This document shows, one piece after another, positions 49,497 to 57,910 of a stretch of 64,000 bases of DNA. Each line of letters begins with the position of its first letter. Position 1 is the stretch's first letter. The notes below the pieces were generated by a model. That model saw only the letters and a program-made list of their open reading frames with translations. It was not told where the DNA came from and did not search any database. A program made the position numbers and the translations under genes. The stretch comes from an uncultured Duncaniella sp. (GTDB taxonomy: Bacteria > Bacteroidota > Bacteroidia > Bacteroidales > Muribaculaceae): assembly GCA_910577335.1 (NCBI GenBank), contig CAJTMJ010000001.1, forward strand, positions 62,001 through 126,000, given 5' to 3'.

Positions 49497-50999
49497 ATGA
49501 GTGAAAAATTTGGCAAAATCGCCCAGGTAATCGGCCCGGTGGTCGATGTGATATTCGAAGGTGATGACAATCTCATCCCTCCTATCTACACTGCCCTTAA
49601 AGTTACTCGCCCCGACGGGTCGGACTTGATACTGGAAGTGGAGCAGCACATCGGTGAGGACACCGTGCGCTGTGTGGCTATGGAGAGTACCGACGGTCTC
49701 CAGCGTGGTATGCGTGTCGATAACCTTGAGCGTCCTATCGCTGTGCCCACAGGGGAGCAGGTGAAAGGCCGTCTGCTTAACGTGATCGGCAATGCCATCG
49801 ACCGTCTACCCGAGTTGGAGCGTCAGGACCTGCGTCCTATCCACCAGCCCGCTCCTAAATTCGAGGATCTCACCATCGGTACCGAAATCCTTTTCACCGG
49901 TATTAAGGTGATCGACTTGCTCGAACCTTACAGCAAGGGTGGTAAAATCGGTTTGTTCGGTGGTGCCGGTGTGGGTAAGACAGTGCTTATCATGGAGCTC
50001 ATCAACAACATCGCAAAGGGTCACAACGGTTTCTCCGTGTTTACCGGTGTCGGTGAACGTACCCGTGAAGGTAACGACCTTCTTCGTGAAATGATTGAGA
50101 GCGGCGTCATAAAGTATGGCAAGAAGTTTGAGGAAGGGATGGAAAAAGGTGAGTGGAACCTCGCCGATGTCGATATGAGCCAAGTGGAGCAGTCGCAGGC
50201 TACCTTGGTGTTCGGTCAGATGAACGAACCGCCGGGTGCACGTCTTCGTGTTGCGCTCTCAGGTCTTACTGTGGCTGAGCAATTCCGTGATCAAGATGGG
50301 GGTGGTAAGGATATCCTTCTCTTCATCGATAACATATTCCGTTTCACTCAGGCAGGTTCTGAGGTGTCGGCGCTTCTTGGCCGTATGCCTTCAGCTGTGG
50401 GTTATCAGCCTACACTTGCTTCTGAAATGGGTGCGCTTCAGGAACGAATCACTTCAACAAAGAACGGTTCTATCACATCAGTACAGGCTATCTACGTGCC
50501 TGCCGACGACTTGACTGACCCGGCTCCTGCAACCACATTCAGCTTCCTTGACGCTACCACAGTGTTGAGCCGTAAGATTTCAGAGCTTGGTATTTATCCC
50601 GCCGTTGACCCGCTGGAATCAACTTCACGTATCCTCGACCCGAACATCATAGGTGAGGACCACTATAACACAGCTCAGGCTGTCAAGCAGTTGCTCCAGA
50701 AGTATAACGAGCTTCAGGATATCATCGCCATCCTCGGTGTGGATGAACTCTCTGACGAAGACAAACTCGTGGTGGCACGTGCACGTCGCGCACAGCGATT
50801 CCTGTCACAGCCGTTCCACGTGGCAGAGCAGTTTACCGGTCTTCCCGGTGTGATGGTGCCCCTGAGCGAGACTATCCGCGGCTTCAAGATGATTCTTTCC
50901 GGCGAAATGGACGAATATCCCGAACAGGCGTTCCTCAACGTCGGCACAATCGACGAAGCTATCGAAAAGGGCAAGAAACTTCTTGCTGAAGTAAAATAA
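49497..50999 (+). CDS. atpD: F1Fo ATP synthase subunit beta
   Basis: 500 residues, catalytic subunit of F1. Seen: GKIAQVIGPVVDVIFEG at the start, the Walker A GLFGGAGVGKTVLIME, FTGVGERTREGNDL with the catalytic Glu, LVFGQMNEPPGARLRVALSG, the Walker B DILLFIDNIFRFTQAGSEVS and GYQPTLASEMGALQERI. Full length, without insertions of note. First gene of the ATP synthase set, lying between nuoH and atpC (15 bases downstream). The order D-C-B-E-F-H-A-G is that of Bacteroidetes operons, but its site within nuo is unusual. Confidence 0.98.
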   Translation: MSEKFGKIAQVIGPVVDVIFEGDDNLIPPIYTALKVTRPDGSDLILEVEQHIGEDTVRCVAMESTDGLQRGMRVDNLERPIAVPTGEQVKGRLLNVIGNAIDRLPELERQDLRPIHQPAPKFEDLTIGTEILFTGIKVIDLLEPYSKGGKIGLFGGAGVGKTVLIMELINNIAKGHNGFSVFTGVGERTREGNDLLREMIESGVIKYGKKFEEGMEKGEWNLADVDMSQVEQSQATLVFGQMNEPPGARLRVALSGLTVAEQFRDQDGGGKDILLFIDNIFRFTQAGSEVSALLGRMPSAVGYQPTLASEMGALQERITSTKNGSITSVQAIYVPADDLTDPAPATTFSFLDATTVLSRKISELGIYPAVDPLESTSRILDPNIIGEDHYNTAQAVKQLLQKYNELQDIIAILGVDELSDEDKLVVARARRAQRFLSQPFHVAEQFTGLPGVMVPLSETIRGFKMILSGEMDEYPEQAFLNVGTIDEAIEKGKKLLAEVK

Positions 51000-51014
51000 T
51001 TCAATTGAAACAAG

Positions 51015-51248
51015 ATGACACTCAAAATCATATCGGCTGAGGACATAGTTTTTGAAGGAGAAGTGAGCGTAGTTCACCTCCCCGGCAGCATGGGCGCATT
51101 TACAGTGCTCCCAGGTCATGCTTCGTTGATTTCTACCCTCACTCCCGGCACGGTGCGCTATACAGCTCCCGACGGTGAGCATACGGCTGAAATAAGCGGC
51201 GGTATTGCCGATGTGGATAATAACATAGTGTCAATCTGCATATATTAA
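51015..51248 (+). CDS. atpC: F1Fo ATP synthase subunit epsilon, short form
   Basis: 77 residues, the N-terminal beta-sandwich only. Seen: MTLKIISAEDIVFEGEVSVV, HLPGSMGAFTVLPGHASLIST and EISGGIADVDNNIVSICIY, typical of the sandwich; the C-terminal helical hairpin found in E. coli epsilon (about 50 more residues), which can block rotation, is absent. Short epsilon subunits occur in this phylum. Inhibition of ATP hydrolysis by epsilon is therefore not expected. Five bases separate it from atpB. Confidence 0.93.
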   Translation: MTLKIISAEDIVFEGEVSVVHLPGSMGAFTVLPGHASLISTLTPGTVRYTAPDGEHTAEISGGIADVDNNIVSICIY

Positions 51249-51253
51249 TAACG

Positions 51254-52405
51254 GTGACGATGAAAAGAAATCTCTTCGCTAAAATAGCTTTTGCGCTTAT
51301 TGCGATGCTGCTCCCCTTCGGAGTCATGGCGTCAAGCCACGACGACTCTGAGAAGAAGGAGGGTATCGATGCGCAGGGCATAATATTCGAGCACCTCGGT
51401 GACGGTTACGGATGGGAAGTGCCTTTCAATCATCATAAGCGCATCCCGCTCCCTGTGATCGTATGGGGTAGTGACGGACTTCATGTTTTCTCTTCGTCGC
51501 GTGTCACCGGCGGTCAGATATATCGTGACGGTAATGCCGAATTTAAAATTGCCGGCAAAGATAGCGACCATAAAGGAAAAGTGGTCGAAATCATTGATGG
51601 CAAGGAGGTGAAACCGGCAATTGACATCTCTATCACTAAGAATGTGTGTGGCATTTTCATCGCCGCTATTCTGGTAATATGGGCTATAATGTCGGTTGCC
51701 CGTTGGCATAAGACTCAGGGTATGAAGGGTCCCCGCAAAATGACCGGCGCTGTGGAATTTGTTATAATGTTCATCTATGACGGCGTTATCAAACCCACAC
51801 TCAAGGATAAGGCTCCCAAGTTTGCTCCCTATCTGCTCACGGTATTCTTTTTCATCCTTGTGATGAACCTCCTCGGATTGATAGTTATCTTCCCCGGTGG
51901 TGCCAATCTGACAGGCAATATCGCAGTCACACTTGTATTGGCTATAATCACATTCCTGATTACAAATATTTTTGCCACAAAGCACTATTGGAAAGAGATT
52001 TTCAATCCCGATGTGCCTTGGTGGTTGAAATGGCCTCTCCCCATCATGCCGATTATCGAGATATTCGGTGTGTTCACTAAGCCTGCGGCACTCACTGTCC
52101 GTCTGTTTGCCAATATGATGGGCGGTCACATGATAGTGATAGTGCTCACGCTCCTCATCTTCATCTTTGCGGCTATGGGTCCGGTGGTGACCGGCGCAAC
52201 AGCCGTGGTGTCGGTGATATTCTCAGTGTTCATGCTATGTATCGATGTGCTTGTAAGCTTCATCCAAGCATACGTGTTCACCATGCTCTCCACGCTTTTC
52301 ATAGCGTTGGGGCAGGAGGAAGGACATCACGAAAAGCATGAAGAAGAAAAATCAGCTGACCATGCAGCCCCTGCAGCGGCAGCGCAACTCAATACTCAGA
52401 ACTAA
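51254..52405 (+). CDS. atpB: F1Fo ATP synthase subunit a
   Basis: 383 residues, about 110 longer than E. coli subunit a. Seen: a signal-like first segment (IAFALIAMLLPFGVMA), a soluble region of some 100 residues rich in charge (DDSEKKEGIDAQ, GYGWEVPFNHHKRIP), then membrane helices with FFFILVMNLLGLIVIFPGG, PIMPIIEIFGVFTKPAALTVRL where the essential stator Arg lies, FANMMGGHMIVIV, and a His/Glu-rich C-terminus. It forms the proton half-channels against the c-ring. The long N-terminal extension is typical of Bacteroidetes; its function is unknown. Confidence 0.94.
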   Translation: MTMKRNLFAKIAFALIAMLLPFGVMASSHDDSEKKEGIDAQGIIFEHLGDGYGWEVPFNHHKRIPLPVIVWGSDGLHVFSSSRVTGGQIYRDGNAEFKIAGKDSDHKGKVVEIIDGKEVKPAIDISITKNVCGIFIAAILVIWAIMSVARWHKTQGMKGPRKMTGAVEFVIMFIYDGVIKPTLKDKAPKFAPYLLTVFFFILVMNLLGLIVIFPGGANLTGNIAVTLVLAIITFLITNIFATKHYWKEIFNPDVPWWLKWPLPIMPIIEIFGVFTKPAALTVRLFANMMGGHMIVIVLTLLIFIFAAMGPVVTGATAVVSVIFSVFMLCIDVLVSFIQAYVFTMLSTLFIALGQEEGHHEKHEEEKSADHAAPAAAAQLNTQN

Positions 52406-52439
52406 AACTTAAAAAATAACCCTTTAAATCTCAAAAGTT

Positions 52440-52688
52440 ATGTTAGCAATGATTTTAGCAGCTATCGAAGGAACACTTGGCATCGGCGTATGTATCGGTG
52501 CAGCAATCGCAGCAATTGGTGCCGGTATCGGTATCGGTAAAATCGGTGGCTCTGCCATGGAAGCAATCGCACGCCAGCCCGAATCAACCGGTGATATCCG
52601 TAGTAATATGATTGTGATCGCCGCTCTTATCGAAGGTGTGGCTCTCTTCGCTGTTATCGTTTGTATCCTCGCAATGTTCGTAGGCTAA
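52440..52688 (+). CDS. atpE: F1Fo ATP synthase subunit c
   Basis: 82 residues, two helices. Seen: helix 1 IGAAIAAIGAGIGIGKIGG, the polar loop ARQPESTGDI and helix 2 IVIAALIEGVALFAVIVCIL with the ion-carrying Glu65. The residues that in Na+ rotors coordinate sodium (Gln in GAGIGQG and Ser/Thr after the Glu) are replaced by Ile, Gly and Val, so a proton-driven ring is expected, by inference from known motifs. It is the shortest and likely the most highly expressed gene of the set. Confidence 0.97.
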   Translation: MLAMILAAIEGTLGIGVCIGAAIAAIGAGIGIGKIGGSAMEAIARQPESTGDIRSNMIVIAALIEGVALFAVIVCILAMFVG

Positions 52689-52718
52689 TCGTCAGGCATC
52701 TCCAAGAAATAGTATATT

Positions 52719-53216
52719 ATGGAACTATTCACGCCTGATTTCGGTCTGATATTTTGGATGTTCGTGTCGTTCGCCATCCTCTTCTTCATCTTGTGGAAGT
52801 GGGGCTGGCCAGCGATTATGAAAGGAGTATCTGACCGAGCCGACCTCATCGACAAAGGTGTGGAGTATGCTCAAAATGCCAAAGAACAGCTTGACCATGC
52901 CCGTGAAGAGGCGGATAAACAGATAGCGGAAGCCCGTCGCCAACAAGCCGACATGCTGCGCGAAGCCGACAGGATGAAAACGCAGATCATCGAGGAGGCT
53001 CGCACTGCTGCACAGGCTGAAGCCAAGAAGGTGATGGACGCCGCAAAGGTGTCGATCGAACAGGAACGCAAGGAAGCCCAGCAGCAATTCCGCAACGAGG
53101 TTTCTTCTTTCGCCCTTGACATCGCACAGAAAGTGGTGCGCAATGAAATGAAGGACGAAAAAGCTCAGGAAAAGCTTGTGAGCTCCCTGCTCGATGAAAT
53201 TGAGAAACAAAATTAA
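52719..53216 (+). CDS. atpF: F1Fo ATP synthase subunit b
   Basis: 165 residues: one N-terminal membrane helix (GLIFWMFVSFAILFFILWKWG) followed by a long charged coiled coil (DRADLIDKGVEYAQNAKEQLDHAREEADKQIAEARRQQADM and on), as expected for the peripheral stalk that holds F1 still against rotation. It precedes atpH by 27 bases. Assignment rests on this layout and on gene order, since subunit b is poorly conserved in sequence. Confidence 0.95.
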   Translation: MELFTPDFGLIFWMFVSFAILFFILWKWGWPAIMKGVSDRADLIDKGVEYAQNAKEQLDHAREEADKQIAEARRQQADMLREADRMKTQIIEEARTAAQAEAKKVMDAAKVSIEQERKEAQQQFRNEVSSFALDIAQKVVRNEMKDEKAQEKLVSSLLDEIEKQN

Positions 53217-53243
53217 CACCCTCAAAAGGCTCTAAAGTACGCA

Positions 53244-53789
53244 ATGAACGAAGGTCTCATCCCAAGCCGCTATGCTAAGGCTCTTTTCGAGTTTGCCGGC
53301 GAAAATAATGCTGATAAGCGTATCTATGACATGATGCACAAGCTGGACGGCTCTTTTGTAGCCGAGCCATCGCTGCAGCAGGTCATTGCGAATCCCTTTG
53401 TCGCTGATGCCGACAAGGTGAAGCTTCTCACTACCGCTGCCGGTGCCTCCACCGATGACAAGGTATATGCTCGTTTCCTGCAGCTACTGGTTGACAACAA
53501 CCGTCTGGCGGCTATGCGTGACATCGCTTTAGCTTATATGAAAATATATCGCCGCGAACATAAGATTTATCTTGTGAATGTCACTTCCGCAGCCCCGTTT
53601 GCACCGGCTGAGGAGGAGAGACTCAAGAAGCTCATCGAGCGTCATCTCAACGGCGGCACTATGGAGTATAATCATAGTGTCGATCCCGACCTCATCGGAG
53701 GTTTTGTAGTCAATATCAATAATGAAAAACTTGACGCTTCGATTGCCAATGAATTGAAGCAATTGCGTTTAAAACTTTTAAGCAAATAA
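53244..53789 (+). CDS. atpH: F1Fo ATP synthase subunit delta
   Basis: 181 residues. Seen: LIPSRYAKALFEFAGENNADKRIYDM at the N-terminus, the typical delta/OSCP opening, a central helical bundle, and the C-terminal PDLIGGFVVNINNEKLDASIANELKQL that matches the end of the family. It links the b-stalk to the top of F1. Between atpF and atpA, with 27- and 16-base gaps. Confidence 0.95.
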   Translation: MNEGLIPSRYAKALFEFAGENNADKRIYDMMHKLDGSFVAEPSLQQVIANPFVADADKVKLLTTAAGASTDDKVYARFLQLLVDNNRLAAMRDIALAYMKIYRREHKIYLVNVTSAAPFAPAEEERLKKLIERHLNGGTMEYNHSVDPDLIGGFVVNINNEKLDASIANELKQLRLKLLSK

Positions 53790-53805
53790 TAATCACACTT
53801 GACCA

Positions 53806-55377
53806 ATGATAAACCCAAGCGAGATTTCTCAGGTATTAAAACAGCAACTCGAAAATGTCAATTCCAAGGTGTCGTTTGAAGAAACAGGCATCGTGTTGGA
53901 AGTGGGCGACGGCGTTGCGCATGTCTATGGACTCGACAACGTTTGCGCCAACGAGCTTGTAGAATTTGAAAACGGCGTGAAAGGTGTGGCACTTAACCTC
54001 GAAGAGAGCAATGTCGGTGTCATCCTCCTTAACAACGTTGACAAAGTAACTGAAAACATGACCGTGAAACGCACCGGTGAGATTGCTTCAATCCATGTGG
54101 GTGACGGTGTGTTTGGCCGCGTGATAAATGTCCTGGGTCAGCCGATTGACGGTCGCGGTCCCATAGATGGGGAGCTTCTTCCCATGCCGCTTGAGCGCAA
54201 GGCTCCCGGTGTGATTTTCCGTCAGCCGGTGAAGCAGCCGCTCCAGACCGGTCTGAAAGCTATTGACTCCATGGTCCCCATAGGTCGTGGACAGCGTGAG
54301 CTTATCATCGGCGACCGCCAGATCGGTAAGACCGCCATTGCCATTGACACTATAATAAACCAGCGCAAGAACTTCGAAGAAGGGAAGCCGGTATATTGTA
54401 TTTACGTAGCCATAGGTCAGAAAGCATCCTCAGTCGCTGCCATCGTGGACACACTCCGCCAGCACGGGGCGCTTGACTATACCGTAGTTGTGGCTGCGAC
54501 AGCTTCCGATTCCGCATCAATGCGTTACTATGCTCCGTTTGCCGGAGTTGCTATCGGTGAATACATCCGTGACACAGGTCGCGACGCTCTTATCATTTAT
54601 GATGACCTCTCAAAGCAAGCCGTGGCTTACCGTGAGATTTCACTTATCCTTAAGCGTCCTTCCGGTCGTGAGGCATATCCCGGTGATATATTCTATCTCC
54701 ACAGCCGTCTGCTTGAACGTGCCGCTAAAATCATTGACAACCAGCAGGTGGCAGAGAATATGAATGACCTTCCCGTTTCACTTAAGGGTAAGGTGAAAGG
54801 TGGCGGTTCGCTTACTGCGCTACCTATCATCGAGACTCAGGCAGGTGACGTGTCGGCATATATCCCGACCAACGTGATTTCAATTACCGATGGTCAGATC
54901 TTCCTTGAGACAGCACTCTTCAACCGTGGTATCCGTCCCGCCATCAATGTGGGTATATCAGTGTCACGTGTGGGTGGTAACGCTCAGATCAAATCAATGA
55001 AGAAAGTCGCCGGTACGCTGAAAATTGATCAGGCACAGTTCCGTGAACTTGAGTCATTCACCAAATTCGGTGGCGATATCGACCCCGTGACCGCACGTGT
55101 CATCGACAAGGGTCGTAAGAACGAACGTCTGCTTATTCAGCCTCAGTACTCGCCTATGGCAGTGGAGGATGAAGTGGCTGTGATATTCTGCGGTACTAAG
55201 GGACTTCTCGAAAATGTGCCCCTTGACAAAGTGGCTGAATTTGAAAAGAATTTCCTCCAGCTCGTCCACAGCAAGTATCCCGAGGCAATGGATTCAATCC
55301 GTGCGGGAAAACTTGATGATGACGTGACTTCAAAACTTACTTCCGCAGCTGCCGAAATCTCGGAATCATACAAATAA
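53806..55377 (+). CDS. atpA: F1Fo ATP synthase subunit alpha
   Basis: 523 residues. Seen: VLEVGDGVAHVYGLDNV, LGQPIDGRGPIDG, Walker A REL-IIGDRQIGKTAIAIDTIINQ region, YVAIGQKASSVAAIVDTL, ALIIYDDLSKQAVAYREISL, and the arginine-finger segment GIRPAINVGISVSRVGG. It forms the non-catalytic sites of the F1 hexamer. Full length and ordinary, 10 bases ahead of atpG. Confidence 0.98.
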   Translation: MINPSEISQVLKQQLENVNSKVSFEETGIVLEVGDGVAHVYGLDNVCANELVEFENGVKGVALNLEESNVGVILLNNVDKVTENMTVKRTGEIASIHVGDGVFGRVINVLGQPIDGRGPIDGELLPMPLERKAPGVIFRQPVKQPLQTGLKAIDSMVPIGRGQRELIIGDRQIGKTAIAIDTIINQRKNFEEGKPVYCIYVAIGQKASSVAAIVDTLRQHGALDYTVVVAATASDSASMRYYAPFAGVAIGEYIRDTGRDALIIYDDLSKQAVAYREISLILKRPSGREAYPGDIFYLHSRLLERAAKIIDNQQVAENMNDLPVSLKGKVKGGGSLTALPIIETQAGDVSAYIPTNVISITDGQIFLETALFNRGIRPAINVGISVSRVGGNAQIKSMKKVAGTLKIDQAQFRELESFTKFGGDIDPVTARVIDKGRKNERLLIQPQYSPMAVEDEVAVIFCGTKGLLENVPLDKVAEFEKNFLQLVHSKYPEAMDSIRAGKLDDDVTSKLTSAAAEISESYK

Positions 55378-55387
55378 AACGAACTAA

Positions 55388-56272
55388 ATGGCTACACTAC
55401 GCGAACTAAAAGGACGAATCGGATCGGTAGCTTCCAGCGAGAAGATCACCGGTGCGATGAAGATGATATCCTCGGCTAAGATGCACCGTGCCGAGGGTGA
55501 TCTCCGACGTCTGTTGCCGTTCCGCCGCCAGATCGAGACCATTATAGGCAATCTTCTTACTGCTGATGCCGAATTTTCGTCACCGCTGACGGAAGCCCGT
55601 GAAGTCTCAGCCATAGGGCTGGTTGTCTTAGGTTCCGATGATGGTCTGTGCGGTGCGTATAATATAAATATATTCAAGGAACTGCTTGTAAGACTTCGCA
55701 GTTACCGTGAGAAATATGGTGACAATGTGAAGGTCACTGTGTTTGCTGTCGGTAAAAAGATGGCTAAAGCCGTGGCGAAGATCGCGGATGCCAATACTCG
55801 GATGGTGACTGTCCCCGGTGTTGACTCAAAGTCTACAGCCGAGGAGGTGAAGCGTTTCACCCGTGAGATCGAATCCCGGTATCTTGGCGGTGAGCTTGAC
55901 ATGGTGGAACTTCTGTATATGAATTTTCAGAGTGTGAGCCGCCAGCGTCTGCGTGCCGATCAATTCCTCCCCGTGGTTCCGGAGACTTTTAATGCGGAAG
56001 GTGTTAAAGCTCTCTGTCGTCCATGTATTTTCGAACCGGATGCGCAGACTATCTTTGTCTCAGTGCTCCCTATGTTCCTGCTTGCAGTTATGCAGGAAGT
56101 GTTTACCGAAAACCGTGCTTCCGAACAGGCTGCACGTATCATGGCAATGCAAAGCGCTAACGATAACGCTAAGAAACTTCTTGAACAACTGCGTCTCGAA
56201 TATAACAAACTTCGTCAACAAAGTATCACCACCGAGCTTCTCGATATTATCGGAGGTCAGGTGCGTGACTAA
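55388..56272 (+). CDS. atpG: F1Fo ATP synthase subunit gamma
   Basis: 294 residues, the central rotor shaft. Seen: N-terminal ATLRELKGRIGSVASSEKITGAMKMIS (the long coiled helix), LVVLGSDDGLCGAYNINIFKEL (signature after the first helix), and the C-terminal helix AARIMAMQSANDNAKKLLEQLRLEYNKLRQQSITTELLDIIGG. Last gene of the ATP synthase set; nuoI begins 24 bases later with no terminator or promoter visible between, which is the second junction of the insertion. Confidence 0.96.
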   Translation: MATLRELKGRIGSVASSEKITGAMKMISSAKMHRAEGDLRRLLPFRRQIETIIGNLLTADAEFSSPLTEAREVSAIGLVVLGSDDGLCGAYNINIFKELLVRLRSYREKYGDNVKVTVFAVGKKMAKAVAKIADANTRMVTVPGVDSKSTAEEVKRFTREIESRYLGGELDMVELLYMNFQSVSRQRLRADQFLPVVPETFNAEGVKALCRPCIFEPDAQTIFVSVLPMFLLAVMQEVFTENRASEQAARIMAMQSANDNAKKLLEQLRLEYNKLRQQSITTELLDIIGGQVRD

Positions 56273-56296
56273 TTCGTAATCATATAAACAACCAAA

Positions 56297-57052
56297 ATGG
56301 GAAGTGTAAAAGAATATTTCTCCAATCTCGGCTCCGGCATCGCAAGCCTTGTTAAAGGTATGCAGGTGACCGGTAAAGAATTTATCACCCCCAAAATCAC
56401 CGAACAGTACCCCGACAATCGTGATAATCTCCCGGTTGCCGACCGTTTCCGTGCCATTCTCACTCTGAAATATGACGATGAGGGCAACCATAAATGTATA
56501 GCTTGTGGTACTTGTGAGCGTGTGTGTCCCAACGGAACTATCACGCTTGATACAAAGATGGTGGAAACTTGGGACGGTAAAAAGAAAAAGAAACTCGACA
56601 AGTACATCTACGATTTGGGTAGCTGTACCTTCTGTCAGCTCTGTGTGACTAACTGTCCTACGGATGCACTTGAGTTTTCAAATGATTTTGAACAGGCTGT
56701 GTTTACCCGCGGGAAGCTTGTGAAACAGCTAAACTATCTCCCCGAGAAGGAGGAACCCAAGCCCACTCCCGAACAGATAGCCAAGATGCAGGCTGAGAAG
56801 GAGGCTAAGATAGCCGCCGCCAAGGCTGCTGCCGCTGCTAAGAAAGCTGCTGCCGCCGGTGAGGCTCCCGCTGCCCCAAAGGCTGCCGAAGCACCCGAAC
56901 TTGACGAAAAAGCTAAGAAAGCCCTTGCTGCAGCTGCCGGTGACCCTGAAAAAGAGGCAAAAATCCGTGCCGCTCTTGAAAAAGCAGCCAAACTAAAGGC
57001 TCAAAAGGCTGCCGCAGCACCTTCTGCTGATGCGCCTAAATCAGATAATTAA
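56297..57052 (+). CDS. nuoI: NADH-quinone oxidoreductase subunit I with Ala/Lys-rich extension
   Basis: 251 residues; the usual subunit is about 130-180. Seen: two 4Fe-4S motifs, Cys67-70-73-77 (CIACGTCERVCP) and Cys110-113-116-120 (CTFCQLCVTNCP), for clusters N6a and N6b, followed by a tail from about residue 151 rich in Ala, Lys, Glu and Pro (EEPKPTPEQIAKMQAEKEAK, AAKAAAAAKKAAAAGEAP and similar). The core carries electrons to N2. The tail is predicted to be helical or disordered and may dock a partner that replaces the missing NADH module; that is inference. First nuo gene after the ATP synthase set. Confidence 0.95.
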   Translation: MGSVKEYFSNLGSGIASLVKGMQVTGKEFITPKITEQYPDNRDNLPVADRFRAILTLKYDDEGNHKCIACGTCERVCPNGTITLDTKMVETWDGKKKKKLDKYIYDLGSCTFCQLCVTNCPTDALEFSNDFEQAVFTRGKLVKQLNYLPEKEEPKPTPEQIAKMQAEKEAKIAAAKAAAAAKKAAAAGEAPAAPKAAEAPELDEKAKKALAAAAGDPEKEAKIRAALEKAAKLKAQKAAAAPSADAPKSDN

Positions 57053-57067
57053 TTACTATCACAGTAT

Positions 57068-57583
57068 ATGGAATCAGTAGGAAGTATCATTTGTTACTGG
57101 ATAATCGTTTTGGCGATTGTCATATTCTCAGTCCTGACTGTCACCACACGTAAGATTTTGCGTGCGGCTACATATCTGCTCTTCACTCTATTTGCCACTG
57201 CCGCCCTATATTTCAAGCTCGACTATGAGTTCCTCGGCACTGTGCAGATTGCTGTGTATGCCGGCGGTATTGTAGTGCTGTTCGTGTTCTCAATCCTATT
57301 GACCACACGTCCCGGTGACAACAGCGAACAGCTGGCTTCAAGGAAGAAACTTTTAGGTGTGATCGGTGCCGTTGCTGTTGCCGGAGCTGCCGGCTGGGCG
57401 CTTTGCTCCCGTTGCTCCGACATCTTCACTTCACTCCCTGCCATGCAGAACCCCGACATGAAAGAGATTGGAACTGCATTGCTCGGATCGGGTTACCAGC
57501 AGTATCTTCTCCCGTTTGAGGCTGTCAGTGTGTTATTACTTGCATGTATAATCGGTGGCGTTGTAATCGCCCGTAAACGTTAA
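57068..57583 (+). CDS. nuoJ: NADH-quinone oxidoreductase subunit J
   Basis: 171 residues, five membrane helices. Seen: IICYWIIVLAIVIFSVLTVTTRKILRAA, LLFTLFATAALYFKLDYEFLGTVQIAVYAGGIVVLFVFSILL, which includes the conserved pi-bulge helix (VQIxVYxGGIxVLFVFxI), then two further helices and the short basic end ARKR. Forms part of the water path between the quinone site and the pumps. Sixteen bases after nuoI and seven before nuoK. Confidence 0.95.
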   Translation: MESVGSIICYWIIVLAIVIFSVLTVTTRKILRAATYLLFTLFATAALYFKLDYEFLGTVQIAVYAGGIVVLFVFSILLTTRPGDNSEQLASRKKLLGVIGAVAVAGAAGWALCSRCSDIFTSLPAMQNPDMKEIGTALLGSGYQQYLLPFEAVSVLLLACIIGGVVIARKR

Positions 57584-57589
57584 TTCGCC

Positions 57590-57901
57590 ATGGATATAAC
57601 ATTGATTTGGTATCTCGTCCCGGCACTCGTGATGTTTTGCTGCGGAGTATACGGATTTCTTATGCGCCGCAACATGATAGCCATGCTAATCTCATTGGAG
57701 CTTATGCTCAATGCGGTAGATATTAACTTTGTCGTTTTCAATCGTTATCTCTATCCCGGTTCGATGGAAGGTTGGATGTTCACTCTGTTTGGCATCGCAA
57801 TCGCTGCCGCCGAGACTGCTCTCGCCATTGCGATTATCATCAATCTTTTCAGGGTGAGCAAGAATATTGACGTGCGCGACACAACTAAAATGAAATATTA
57901 A
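57590..57901 (+). CDS. nuoK: NADH-quinone oxidoreductase subunit K
   Basis: 103 residues with three helices. Seen: GVYGFLMRRNMIAMLISLELMLNAVDINFVVFNRYL with the two conserved glutamates of the family (the second helix Glu is in SLELMLNA, the other in AAAETALAIAI), and IIINLFRVSKNIDVRD at the end. It lies between J and L in the membrane arm. Ordinary length. Confidence 0.95.
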   Translation: MDITLIWYLVPALVMFCCGVYGFLMRRNMIAMLISLELMLNAVDINFVVFNRYLYPGSMEGWMFTLFGIAIAAAETALAIAIIINLFRVSKNIDVRDTTKMKY

Positions 57902-57910
57902 TAACACGCT

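Noticed and set aside
51332..52129. 265-codon minus-strand open frame opposite atpB
   Set aside because: His- and Asp-rich composition is the antisense of a hydrophobic coding region; no family pattern is visible.
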